From the NCBI GenBank assembly GCA_945829235.1, contig CALZUA010000003.1, positions 1-64,000 of the forward strand: a stretch of 64,000 nt of DNA, in the 5' to 3' direction. Position 1 is the stretch's first letter. Every line of letters begins with the position of its first letter. The notes beneath the pieces are model-generated. The model worked only from the letters and a program-made list of their open reading frames with translations. It ran no database searches and was not told the DNA's origin. Made by a program: the position numbers and the translations under genes. Below, piece after piece: positions 8,598 to 17,907 of this stretch. This DNA is from an uncultured Clostridia bacterium. Its GTDB lineage: Bacteria > Bacillota > Clostridia > Oscillospirales > Ruminococcaceae.

Positions 8598-9305
8598 TTA
8601 GTAGCTCTCGTTATTGCTGTTTGCTTGAGATTCCTCGGTTTGCGACTTGTGCTCGGCAATTTCCGCTTCAACCTCACGCTGAGCGCGTTGTTCCTCCAGC
8701 TTTTCAAAAATCTTGAGGATAAACGAGCCGTGAACATAGCACAAAACCGCCGGCGCAAGAAGCACGCCTATTATCATTGTCGTGTAATTCCACAACGAAA
8801 AGAACATAATTGCCGCAGTGATGAGCAGGAGAATAAACGTTCTCCCGATGTAACGCAAGCCGATAAATACACCGTTTTTCACGGTTTGGACAGGCGTGTT
8901 CTCGTAACGCGCCGCGCACGCGAAAACATAAGTCAGCGCGATGACGTACACCGCCGCCGCAATCAGTAACGCTACTGCGAAAAAGTCCGCCGCACCCTCA
9001 ACACTCGGCATTCCCCAAAAGTACAGGTAGATGAAATATGCGATTACCAAGCCTATCGGAAGCAAAATCAACCACGCAAGTGTTGCCTGCTTAAAGTTGC
9101 TCTTGAAATAGGAAAAGAACTGCCGGCAAATGTGCCCGTCCTCATTTTTGAGCATTTTAAAGCACACCGAATACAGTGCAGTAGTACTCGCTCCGATTGT
9201 TACAATCGGTAAGCTGAACACCAGCCAGCACAATGATAACAAAACCATATTTGTGAATTTTGTAATCGCTTCGTAAATAACGCCGTCGGGTTTGAAAATG
9301 CCCAT
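8598..9305 (-). CDS. YesL/DUF624 family membrane protein
   Basis: MGIFKPDGVIYEAITKFTNMVLLSLCWLVFSLPIVTIGASTTALYSVCFKM is YesL-like; linked to an LplA/YtcP/LplB-type ABC system. Internal start with upstream AAAGGAC. Confidence 0.82.
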   Translation of the reverse strand: MGIFKPDGVIYEAITKFTNMVLLSLCWLVFSLPIVTIGASTTALYSVCFKMLKNEDGHICRQFFSYFKSNFKQATLAWLILLPIGLVIAYFIYLYFWGMPSVEGAADFFAVALLIAAAVYVIALTYVFACAARYENTPVQTVKNGVFIGLRYIGRTFILLLITAAIMFFSLWNYTTMIIGVLLAPAVLCYVHGSFILKIFEKLEEQRAQREVEAEIAEHKSQTEESQANSNNESY

Positions 9306-9336
9306 AATCTTGTCCTTTCGCTTGAAACTGCACAAA

Positions 9337-9363
9337 TAGGAGAACCGAAATCGGCTCTCCTAT
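9337..9363 (-). terminator. Hairpin downstream of the SBP gene (attenuator/terminator)
   Basis: ATAGGAGAACCGA / TCGGCTCTCCTAT near-perfect 13-bp stem. Confidence 0.6.
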
Positions 9364-9472
9364 CTGTAAAATTAAACCATCATTTTGAGGAACTTACCCC
9401 TCGGCTTTCCATCGCAGAAGCATTGTCCTGCGATGAACAGCCTTTAGAGGAATTTATGAAAACAACAAACGA

Positions 9473-11296
9473 TTAGTTCATGTTCTTAAGTGCCTCGTCC
9501 TCAGCAGCCTTTCTGCGAACTGCTTCGTTCTGCTGGTACTCAACGCACTGCTGGTAGCCGTACTCATTAGCCTTAGCAATCATCTCGTCAACGAGCTGGT
9601 CATACTCAGCATCGGTCTTAGCGTAGATTGCCTTCCAAGAGTAATCTCTGATGCACTGCTGAACCTGGCTCCAGGTGCTCTGGAGTTCCTGAGATTTCTC
9701 AAGCGCACTGTATGTAGAACGAATGTGAACGCTCTTCATGTTGTTCTTCTGGAGGTATTCATCAGCAGTCAGGCAACCGCTCCAATCTCTCCAAGCCTGC
9801 TCAATAGGAGTAATCTTAAGCTGCTTGTTGTAGCTATCCCAGAGCTTGTGGTTGTAAACAATGCCGTTCTTGGGGTTCTTGGAGTCGAGAGAGTAAGTGG
9901 TGAGGTTCATCTTGAACTCGCCGTCCTCGAAGGTTGCGCCATCGGGCATAACGGTACCCTGCTTGTTGTTCTTAGCGGAAATACCAAGCTCGGTGAGATA
10001 AGGCTCGCCCTTCTCGTCATAATCCCAAGTAACGCCCTTAGGACCGTGCTGAGTTGTCATAAAGCCATCGGGTGTAGCGAAGTAGTTGAGGATTGCCATG
10101 CAAAGCTCAGGATACTGAGTGTTTGCACCGATAGACCAAACACGCTCACCGCCGTTGGGAGAAAGACCATCAACGAAGTTCTTTGCGTCCTTGGGAGGAA
10201 TAGCGTACATATACTTGCCTGCCGCAAGGTTCTCGGGAGTATTGAATGCGTCCTCACTCATCCAAGTAAACAGGTTGAAGAATGCTGCGCCGTCCTTATA
10301 ATCAGCATAGCAGTCATCAAAGGTCTGAGTCATGGAGTCGGGATCTACAAGACCTCTCTGGTAAAGAGTGTTGTAGAACTTCAGGCAACGCAGATACATA
10401 CCGTTCTTATCAAGAGCGTCCTGATAAGTCTGGGTGTTCATATCGTACAGACCGAAACCAAACTCGTCATATCCGTAAATAGCGGCAGTTGCCTTTACGA
10501 ACATAACCATATCGCCGTCCCAGTCAGGGAACATCGATACACCGTAGGTCTTCTTGCCGGTATCGGTTGTGGGGCAAGCTTCCTGCATCTTTGCGAATAC
10601 ATCAACATAGTCCTCGAGAGTCTTAATCTCGGGAGAACCAATCTGCTGATACAAATCAAAGCGAACAGAAGGATGATAGAAATAAGTCGCAACATCTTCG
10701 CGAGTAGTATTCAAAGCAACATCAAAGCCGAAGCCGTGAATTTTGCCGTCGCTTCCCGAAATAGCCTTGTTCTTTTCAAAAGCCTTGGTGAGGTTTGCGT
10801 TCATGTAGGGACCGTAATCCTTGAGGATATCCTCGTCTTCCCAGTCGAGGAGAAGTCCTGCCTGAACAGCCTTAGCAAAGTCGCCCTCGTTACCGAACAG
10901 AACGATATCGCCGAGATTCTTGCTCTCAAGGCGGGTTGCGAAAGCACCCTCAGAGTTGTCGATAATGTTCAGCTCAACGTTGAACTTATCCTTCATAATC
11001 TTAGCAAACCAACCCTGCTGCAAGCCCGAGAAATTTGCAACCTGAGCAAATACATCAAGTCTTACTGTTTCCTTGGGGATAATGTCGGTGAGGTCTGCTT
11101 CCTCAAGATTTTCAGTGCCGGGTTTTTCCGGTTCGGAAGTCGAGCTTGAGGTTGAGCTACCGGTTGAGGTCGAGGACGAAGTATCCGTACTCGATGACGA
11201 GCTCGATGAGGTTGTGCCCGAATTACAGCCTACGAGTGACAGCGTCATCATTGCTGACAATATTCCGGCTGCAATTCTTTTTCTTAATTTTGCCAT
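9473..11296 (-). CDS. ABC transporter extracellular solute-binding lipoprotein (LplA-like)
   Basis: Signal peptide and lipobox (SLVGCNSG), Ser/Thr-rich linker, SBP fold sequence; upstream of permease homologues' direction. Start MAKLRKRIAAG with AAGGAG RBS. Confidence 0.88.
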   Translation of the reverse strand: MAKLRKRIAAGILSAMMTLSLVGCNSGTTSSSSSSSTDTSSSTSTGSSTSSSTSEPEKPGTENLEEADLTDIIPKETVRLDVFAQVANFSGLQQGWFAKIMKDKFNVELNIIDNSEGAFATRLESKNLGDIVLFGNEGDFAKAVQAGLLLDWEDEDILKDYGPYMNANLTKAFEKNKAISGSDGKIHGFGFDVALNTTREDVATYFYHPSVRFDLYQQIGSPEIKTLEDYVDVFAKMQEACPTTDTGKKTYGVSMFPDWDGDMVMFVKATAAIYGYDEFGFGLYDMNTQTYQDALDKNGMYLRCLKFYNTLYQRGLVDPDSMTQTFDDCYADYKDGAAFFNLFTWMSEDAFNTPENLAAGKYMYAIPPKDAKNFVDGLSPNGGERVWSIGANTQYPELCMAILNYFATPDGFMTTQHGPKGVTWDYDEKGEPYLTELGISAKNNKQGTVMPDGATFEDGEFKMNLTTYSLDSKNPKNGIVYNHKLWDSYNKQLKITPIEQAWRDWSGCLTADEYLQKNNMKSVHIRSTYSALEKSQELQSTWSQVQQCIRDYSWKAIYAKTDAEYDQLVDEMIAKANEYGYQQCVEYQQNEAVRRKAAEDEALKNMN

Positions 11297-11396
11297 AATT
11301 ACACTCCTTGTCATAAATAATTATTCCTGTCACTCCCGATTAGGAAAATGACAATTTATCACTGCGGCAGATTTACCGCAAGATTACAAAAACAGA

Positions 11397-12314
11397 TTAG
11401 CCCTTGACCGCGCCAAGCATAATTCCCTTTTCAAAGTATTTCGACATAAACGGATATACGATGAGAATAGGAATTACGGTTGCCATAGCAACGGTGAACT
11501 TGATGGGACGGAGGTTAACCGCCGCCTGACCGACAGATTCGCCGATACTACTGGTTCCCTGTACAACCTGCGCCAGGTTCGTGGACTGGTTCAGGTAGGT
11601 GTACAAGCGGTGCTGGAGCGTGTAGAGGTCGGGGTTGCCCGACATCAAGATGATGGAGTCGGTAAACGAGTTCCAGTGACCGACAGCGCCGAAAATCGCA
11701 ATTGTCGCAAGTATCGGCTTGCACAACGGGAAGATGATTTTCCGGAAAATGGTGAAATAGCCCGCGCCGTCAATGGACGCGCTCTCCTCAAGCTCTCCGG
11801 GAATCGACTCAATGTAGGTCTTTACCAGAATAACGTTGTAGGGCGACATAATGCTTGGAATGATGTACGCGAGGAAGTTGTTGGTCAAACCGAGCATCGA
11901 CATATTCAAATACCACGGGATAAGTCCCGAGTTGAAGTACATCGTGATAACCAAAAATCTGTACCAGAATTTTCTTCCCCACATCTCCTGCTTGGTTACG
12001 AGATAACCAACCATTGCCGACGCAAGCACCATCAGCATCGTGCCTAAAACAGTTCTCGAAATAGATACAAGGAAAGATTTTCCAAGCGCGTCAATCTTCG
12101 TGAGGTTTATGTAGTTCTGGAAGTGAATTTCCTGCGGGAAAAAGGTAATCTGTCCACTGCTGACAAGCTCGTTCTTACTTATCGTGTTGATAAACAGATA
12201 GTAGAACGGGAACGCACATATCAGCGCGAAAAGAATGAAGAAGGTGTAGTTTATGATATTGAACACAACATCTTCGGGAGCGTGATGCTTTTTCATTTTA
12301 ACTTTTGCCGACAT
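11397..12314 (-). CDS. Carbohydrate ABC transporter permease (YtcP/MalG-like)
   Basis: PYNVILVKTYIESIPGELEESASIDGAGYFTIFRKIIFPLCKP contains the EAA motif; ends in KYFEKGIMLGAVKG typical of YtcP. Confidence 0.92.
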   Translation of the reverse strand: MSAKVKMKKHHAPEDVVFNIINYTFFILFALICAFPFYYLFINTISKNELVSSGQITFFPQEIHFQNYINLTKIDALGKSFLVSISRTVLGTMLMVLASAMVGYLVTKQEMWGRKFWYRFLVITMYFNSGLIPWYLNMSMLGLTNNFLAYIIPSIMSPYNVILVKTYIESIPGELEESASIDGAGYFTIFRKIIFPLCKPILATIAIFGAVGHWNSFTDSIILMSGNPDLYTLQHRLYTYLNQSTNLAQVVQGTSSIGESVGQAAVNLRPIKFTVAMATVIPILIVYPFMSKYFEKGIMLGAVKG

Positions 12315-12326
12315 ACCGTTCCCCCC

Positions 12327-13799
12327 TTATACAATGCTCTGACCGCGAATTGCCTTGGAAGCCTTATTCGCGCCGAAGAGCAATACAACGCTGACGATGG
12401 ACTTAACCATACCGACAACCGTTGAAAGCGGAATTTGTCCTGTACCACCTGTGCCCGCGCCAAGACCAAGGTTGTAGACGTAAAGGTCGAGAACCTCAAT
12501 GGACTGTCTGTTGGTGGCGTTGCTGAATACGAGGTACTGCTCCATACCGTTTGACAAAATACCCGCGATTGCCAGAACGAGCTGAACAAAGAACGTCGGC
12601 ATAAGTCCCGGAATGGTAATGTGCCAAATCTTCTGGAAACGTCCTGCGCCGTCAATTGTTGCGGCTTCATAGAGTTGCTGGTCGATACCCGAGATAGCGG
12701 CGATGTAGATTATCGCGCCCCAGCCGAGTCCCTTCCATGTTCCCCAAAGCCACATCTTAAGCCAAATCGCGTCATTTCCCATAAGGAAGTCAACGCTCTC
12801 GTTTGCAAGACCGGTGCCGAGCAGGAACTGGTTTATGAAGCCGTCCGATGAGAACAGCGCAAATGCAATTGTGTACACCAAAACCCAGCTTATGAAGTTA
12901 GGAATGGTTGTGATTGTCTGGATAACTCTCTTAACGTGGCTGTTCTTAATCTCGGAGAGGAAAATCGCAAACGCGAGCGGAAGCCATGACATTACCAGAC
13001 CGATACCACTCATCGCAAGAGTGTTTATGAGCACTCTTCCCACGTCGGCTCTTGTTGCCGGATTTTCAAACAGATATGTAAACCACTTAAATCCCACGAA
13101 CTTATCCATCGACAAGTCCTGTCCGGGAATGTAATCGAAGAACGCGTAACGCCAGCCCCAGAGCGGCAGGTACGAGAACAGGAAAATCAGAACGATGAAC
13201 GGCGTCATCATCAGGAAAAGCCGGAACTTCGGCGGCATCGTGTATCTATCCTCTTCGGTTGCCTTGGGAAGCTTGAAGAAATACGCCGCGCAAAGCAGAA
13301 TGCTCACGCCCAAAAGTGCGATAAACACATAAGCGCCAACCGGTTCAAGAGGTTTGATTTTTTTGATATTAGCGGCATTTGAGAATCCGGACTGCTGGAG
13401 CTTCAGGAAAATCAACCCCGCGAGTCCAACCACGCCGCCGATGCCGAGAACCTTTGAGCCAAGCCGTTTCAGCTTGATGTCACCAAGCGTCATCGCGCAC
13501 CCGACCGCCATACCAATCATACCGATAAGCGAGGTCAGCGAGCCGATGAAAGTTCTAATCAGAACGCCTTGCTCAATGTAACCCTTGTCGATTGCACGCT
13601 TGAAGCCCGCCGCAATGCCGTTGTAAGAAATACCCGACGTGAAAAACGAGTCGTTTTCCTTAATCAGCTCACTCATACGGGTTGGGTTAAGCGCAGGAAC
13701 GAACAGGCAAATCAGCGTAAATACCACAACTATTCGCAAGAAATAGCCGATAATATCAACCGCCTGTTTTGGCTGTTTTAATGACTTTGACGCTGTCAT
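12327..13799 (-). CDS. ABC transporter permease (LplB-like) with ~190 aa N-terminal multi-TM extension
   Basis: C-terminal ~300 aa LplB-like with EAA motif EAATIDGAGRFQKIWHITIPGL; N-terminal extension has ~4 hydrophobic segments. Confidence 0.85.
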   Translation of the reverse strand: MTASKSLKQPKQAVDIIGYFLRIVVVFTLICLFVPALNPTRMSELIKENDSFFTSGISYNGIAAGFKRAIDKGYIEQGVLIRTFIGSLTSLIGMIGMAVGCAMTLGDIKLKRLGSKVLGIGGVVGLAGLIFLKLQQSGFSNAANIKKIKPLEPVGAYVFIALLGVSILLCAAYFFKLPKATEEDRYTMPPKFRLFLMMTPFIVLIFLFSYLPLWGWRYAFFDYIPGQDLSMDKFVGFKWFTYLFENPATRADVGRVLINTLAMSGIGLVMSWLPLAFAIFLSEIKNSHVKRVIQTITTIPNFISWVLVYTIAFALFSSDGFINQFLLGTGLANESVDFLMGNDAIWLKMWLWGTWKGLGWGAIIYIAAISGIDQQLYEAATIDGAGRFQKIWHITIPGLMPTFFVQLVLAIAGILSNGMEQYLVFSNATNRQSIEVLDLYVYNLGLGAGTGGTGQIPLSTVVGMVKSIVSVVLLFGANKASKAIRGQSIV

Positions 13800-13936
13800 C
13801 AAATCCTCTCCTTTACCGAAGCTCGTTACTCGACAAGCTCAAAAGATATTGCCGCAAAAGCAGTTCTGTGCGAGCGGTTTGGCGGCGTGAAGCCGTTTGA
13901 CCGCTGTTATAAAGGGTTTTATTCCCTTGTACTTAT

Positions 13937-13965
13937 ATTATATAATATGACTTTACTTTTATCAA
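13937..13965 (-). promoter_or_regulatory. Sigma-A promoter of the LplB-YtcP-SBP-YesL operon
   Basis: Reverse complement TTGATA-17 nt-TATAAT. Confidence 0.75.
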
Positions 13966-14088
13966 TACGCTTTTGTCGTTTTTGTCTTAATATACAAATC
14001 TTTGTAATATTTATTATGCATTTACGACAACGAAACTTTGCAAACGATTTCAGTTATGTTAGACTGTTTTTCATATTGAGCAAAAGAC

Positions 14089-14123
14089 AGCAACCGCGCT
14101 GTGAATAACAAAACGCGGTTGCT
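14089..14123 (-). terminator. Stem-loop terminator downstream of the glycosidase operon
   Basis: Perfect 10-bp stem AGCAACCGCG ... CGCGGTTGCT just past the 14138 stop. Confidence 0.65.
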
Positions 14124-14137
14124 TGGCTTAAAATCCG

Positions 14138-15560
14138 TTATTTTACCGCTCCGACAGGCTCAAAGCGAACGCGCAGGCTCGGCATTTTGGCAAGCTCCGC
14201 GTAATAGTTCTCCGTCCAGTCGGGTGCGCCGTTGTCGGGGTTTACACCATCGGCGGGCGTTGCGAAAATGTTCAGATAAAGCTCGGTTGACTGAGAAAGC
14301 GGCTTTTCGCTGAACGCGGGCATAAGGTCGATTGTCCGCGCGCTCGGACTTTTGTAAAACCACTTTCCATTTATCTCCATCATCAAGCTCAAATCGTTGT
14401 CAAACGTGACCTCGCAGAACACGGGATTTTTCTCGAACGCAACCTTGAGCGCAATTCCGTCCGCGTCCTCAGCGCCGCCCCAGCGCAGTTTCACGGGCAA
14501 CTGCACGTTTTCGCCGAGCGTGATTTCCGGCATAAAATACGGCTCGTTGAGAAGCTCCTTGTACACCATTCATAATGGGCTGCGGGATACCGATTTGCTT
14601 GTTGTTGGGGTCCTCGACCTCCAAGCCAAGCCGTCCCCTGTCGCGGAATTGATAGAACGAAACCGACCTGAACCAATCAGCATTGTCATCGCGGATTTTC
14701 TCATAAAAGCGCCGCACGGATTCGCCCTGCTCGTCGGCTCCCGTGACATCGCCGTCCGTGTTGAACTCCGCGGTAATCATCGGCTTCGGAACTCCGCCGT
14801 TAAGCTGAGTGAGGCGCGCGTGCGTTTTCTTAAACAACGCAAAATTGTCGTCAACACAACCACAATTGTGGCTGTTTCCACCTTTTTCCGCGATATCGAA
14901 CGGCCAGCCGTAGTGAAGCGCGAGATAAGCGTCACTGCTCCACTCGTCTGCGGCGCGATAAGCCTCGGCAAACTCCTTTTCGTTTTCAACCGAGCCGTCC
15001 TCGTTCCTTGCCATTCCCGCGCAGAACACGGTTTTCACGTTCGGCGCTTCCTCTTTGACAATATTCGCGAAACGCACGAAAAACTTGCCGACTTCCTCGT
15101 AGGAAAATCTGCGGTTGTGGGTGAACCAGTTTCCCGAGCACTCGTGGTTTATGCGTAATCTCATTCTGCCGAACGGCTTCAGCTCGCGGGCAACTCTCCG
15201 CAAAACCTCGTCATCAAGCGAACAATCGATAGTCAACGTGAGCATAACGTCCTGACCGTGGCGGCGGATATCGCGCATCTGATCGAACGGCTGACCGTTT
15301 TCACCGTACGGGAAATAGTCATCGTACGGGTAATCCCACTGAAAATGTATCTCCATATCCTTGCAAGTCACGGAGATTTTGTTCGCGCTCCACTCCTTGT
15401 CGTTCGGGTAGTAGGTGTACATCAAACCGACCGCGCGGTGCGGTCTGCCGAGCACGTTCAGGATATAATCCTGACAAACGTACTCGCCGCGCTCGCTTCC
15501 GTCACCGAGGTCAAGCGCGCATTTTGCCTCACCAAGATGAATTTTGTAAATCTCGTTCAT
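14138..15560 (-). pseudogene. Putative clan GH-A glycoside hydrolase, frameshifted (ORFs 14469-15560 and 14138-14569)
   Basis: Upstream ORF has NHECSGNWF and MITAEFNTD candidate acid/base and nucleophile motifs. Sense continues ...NNKQIGIPQPIMNG into the second ORF as VYKELLNEPYFMPEITLGENVQLPVKLRWGG, with the frame break at ~14565-14572. Confidence 0.6.
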
Positions 15561-15564
15561 ATAA

Positions 15565-17907
15565 TCACTCCGTCACTTTCAATACAATTTTTTCTTCACC
15601 AACATTTACGGCAACGCTCTCGCCGCCCGCGATTTTCACGCTGAACGGCTTTTCGGTCTTGGGGAAAGTCACCTCGACAACATCTCCGTGCCGAACCGCG
15701 CAAAGCTCGAAAATTTTCTCCGCGTTGGTATTGAAGATTTCCGCGGTAATCGTCTTTCCGTCCTCGGGCTGATAAATCACGAATTCCGCGTTTTCAAGAT
15801 AATCATATTCAAAACCGCGCTCAAAATTGCCGTAAGTGATGATTGAATTCGGCTTCGCAAGGCAAGGCAGTCCGAAATAATCGTACTTTTCCTTGTAGAA
15901 CTTGCCGCCCTCGTAAACCTTGCCGCTGATGATATCCGTCCATTTGCCGCTCGGGAGATAGAAGTCGCCCTCGCCGCGCTCATTGCAGATAGGAGCAACC
16001 AAGATGTTGTCGCCGAACATATACTGCCGGTCAAGCGTGAGGCAAGCGGGGTCATCTGAATAGTCGATAACCATCGCCCGCATCATCGGGATACCGGTGT
16101 TGTGCGTTTTAATAGCCTGCGCCCAGATGTACGGCATCAACCTGCCCTTGAGCTTTGTGAAAAATCTCAGCACGTCAACCGCTTCCTCGTCAAACAGCCA
16201 CGGTACGCGGTAAGACGAGTTTCCGTGCAGACGGGAGTGCGATGAGAGCAACCCAAACGCCGCCCAGCGCTTGTAGATATCGGGAGTTGCGGTTGCCTCG
16301 AAGCCCGAGATATCGTGGCTGAAGAAGCCGAAGCCGCTCATACAAAGCGACAGCCCGCCGCGGATTGTTTCCGCCATCGATGTGTACTCCGCGGAGCAGT
16401 CGCCGCCCCAATGCACGGGGAATTTCTGCCCGCCGACAGTCGCCGAGCGTGCAAAAAGGCAAGCCTTGTTCTCGCCGTAAAATTCTTTCAGCACGTTGAA
16501 AACGGTTTTGTTATATAGATATGTGTAGTAATTGTGCATCGCCACGGGGTCGCTGCCGTCGAAATATTTCACATTTGTGGGAATACGCTCGCCGAAATCC
16601 GTCTTAAAGCAGTCAACACCCATTTCGCAGAGCTTTTTCAGCTTTGACGCGTACCAATCGCACGCAGCGGGATTTGTGAAATCCACGATAGCAAGCCCCG
16701 GTTGCCACATATCGCACTGGAACACGCTTCCGTCGGGATTTTTGAGGAGGAAGCCGCCCTGTTTTCCCTCGTCAAACAGCGGCGAGCGCTGACCGATATA
16801 CGGGTTAATCCACACGCAGGTTTTGAGCTGCTTGTCGGTTTTGAGGCGGTTGAGCATCGCGGCGGGTTCTGGGAACTGCCGTTTATCCCAGTCAAAATCG
16901 CACCACTGAAACTCCTTCATCCAGAAGCAGTCAAAGTGGAACACCTCAAGCGGTATATCACGCTGCGCCATTCCATCGATAAAGGAAGTGACGGTTTCCT
17001 CGTTGTAGTCGGTCGTGAAGGACGTTGTAAGCCAAAGACCAAACGTAAAAGCGGGCGGGAGCGCGGGTTTTCCGGTGAGGTCGGTGTAGTTTTCAAGCAC
17101 CTCGGCAACGTTTTCTCCCGCAATCACGAAATACTCGAGTTTTTCACCCGGCACGGTAAACGAAACCTTTGAAACCGTGTCCGAGCAAACCTCAAACGAT
17201 ACGTTGTCGGAGGAATTGACGAAAATTCCATAGCCCTCCGAGGAAACGTAAAACGGTATCGACTTGTAGGACTGGTCGGAGCAGGTGCCGCCGTCGCTGT
17301 TCCAGATTTGCACGGTCTGACCGTTCTTGACAAACGGCGTAAATTTCTCGCCGAAGCCGTAGAAATACTCGCCTACATTCATCGAGAGCTGTTCACGCAT
17401 ATAGGTTGTTTTTTCGTTGCGCGGGAAATCCCAGAAAGTGTTGTCCTGCGTGCTGTCAAGGCGCGCAGATTTCAGAAACTCGCTTTCCGTGATAACCGAA
17501 GCGCTTCTCCACGCGCCGCCCGTAAGCCGCTTATCCTTAAAATAATACTGCACGCAGTAGCTGTCCTTTGAGATAACAACCTTTGTGTCACCCGAAATCA
17601 GCTCCCAGCTGTCCTCTTTCTCGGATATCTCGGGCGAGAAGCCGTGGTCCTCGTTAAGCTCGAATTTAGGCTCGTTGTCCAAGCCGCCCTTGTAGTGAAC
17701 GAGCGAAACCTTGATGACGTTTTTCTGCGTTGAAGTGAACGTGATGTCAAGGCACGGTCCGCCGAGCGTCTGACCGCGGTTTTGGATATACTGCGTGGGA
17801 ACGTACACGTTCAAGCCGTTTTTCACCGGCGTAATCTCGTACGCCTGCGCCGCGTAATTCACGCTGTAACCGCGCTTGTTGAGCCAAAATCCGTCTGAAA
17901 ATTTCAT
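15565..17907 (-). CDS. yicI: Alpha-xylosidase (GH31, YicI-like)
   Basis: GH31 signatures: VDCFKTDFGERIP (nucleophile Asp) and HWGGDCSAEYTSMAETIRGGLSLCMSGFGFFSHDISGF. Confidence 0.92.
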   Translation of the reverse strand: MKFSDGFWLNKRGYSVNYAAQAYEITPVKNGLNVYVPTQYIQNRGQTLGGPCLDITFTSTQKNVIKVSLVHYKGGLDNEPKFELNEDHGFSPEISEKEDSWELISGDTKVVISKDSYCVQYYFKDKRLTGGAWRSASVITESEFLKSARLDSTQDNTFWDFPRNEKTTYMREQLSMNVGEYFYGFGEKFTPFVKNGQTVQIWNSDGGTCSDQSYKSIPFYVSSEGYGIFVNSSDNVSFEVCSDTVSKVSFTVPGEKLEYFVIAGENVAEVLENYTDLTGKPALPPAFTFGLWLTTSFTTDYNEETVTSFIDGMAQRDIPLEVFHFDCFWMKEFQWCDFDWDKRQFPEPAAMLNRLKTDKQLKTCVWINPYIGQRSPLFDEGKQGGFLLKNPDGSVFQCDMWQPGLAIVDFTNPAACDWYASKLKKLCEMGVDCFKTDFGERIPTNVKYFDGSDPVAMHNYYTYLYNKTVFNVLKEFYGENKACLFARSATVGGQKFPVHWGGDCSAEYTSMAETIRGGLSLCMSGFGFFSHDISGFEATATPDIYKRWAAFGLLSSHSRLHGNSSYRVPWLFDEEAVDVLRFFTKLKGRLMPYIWAQAIKTHNTGIPMMRAMVIDYSDDPACLTLDRQYMFGDNILVAPICNERGEGDFYLPSGKWTDIISGKVYEGGKFYKEKYDYFGLPCLAKPNSIITYGNFERGFEYDYLENAEFVIYQPEDGKTITAEIFNTNAEKIFELCAVRHGDVVEVTFPKTEKPFSVKIAGGESVAVNVGEEKIVLKVTE

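Noticed and set aside
9725-11149. 474 aa plus-strand ORF antisense to the first SBP gene
   Set aside because: Shadow ORF of a confident lipoprotein gene with no domain or RBS support.
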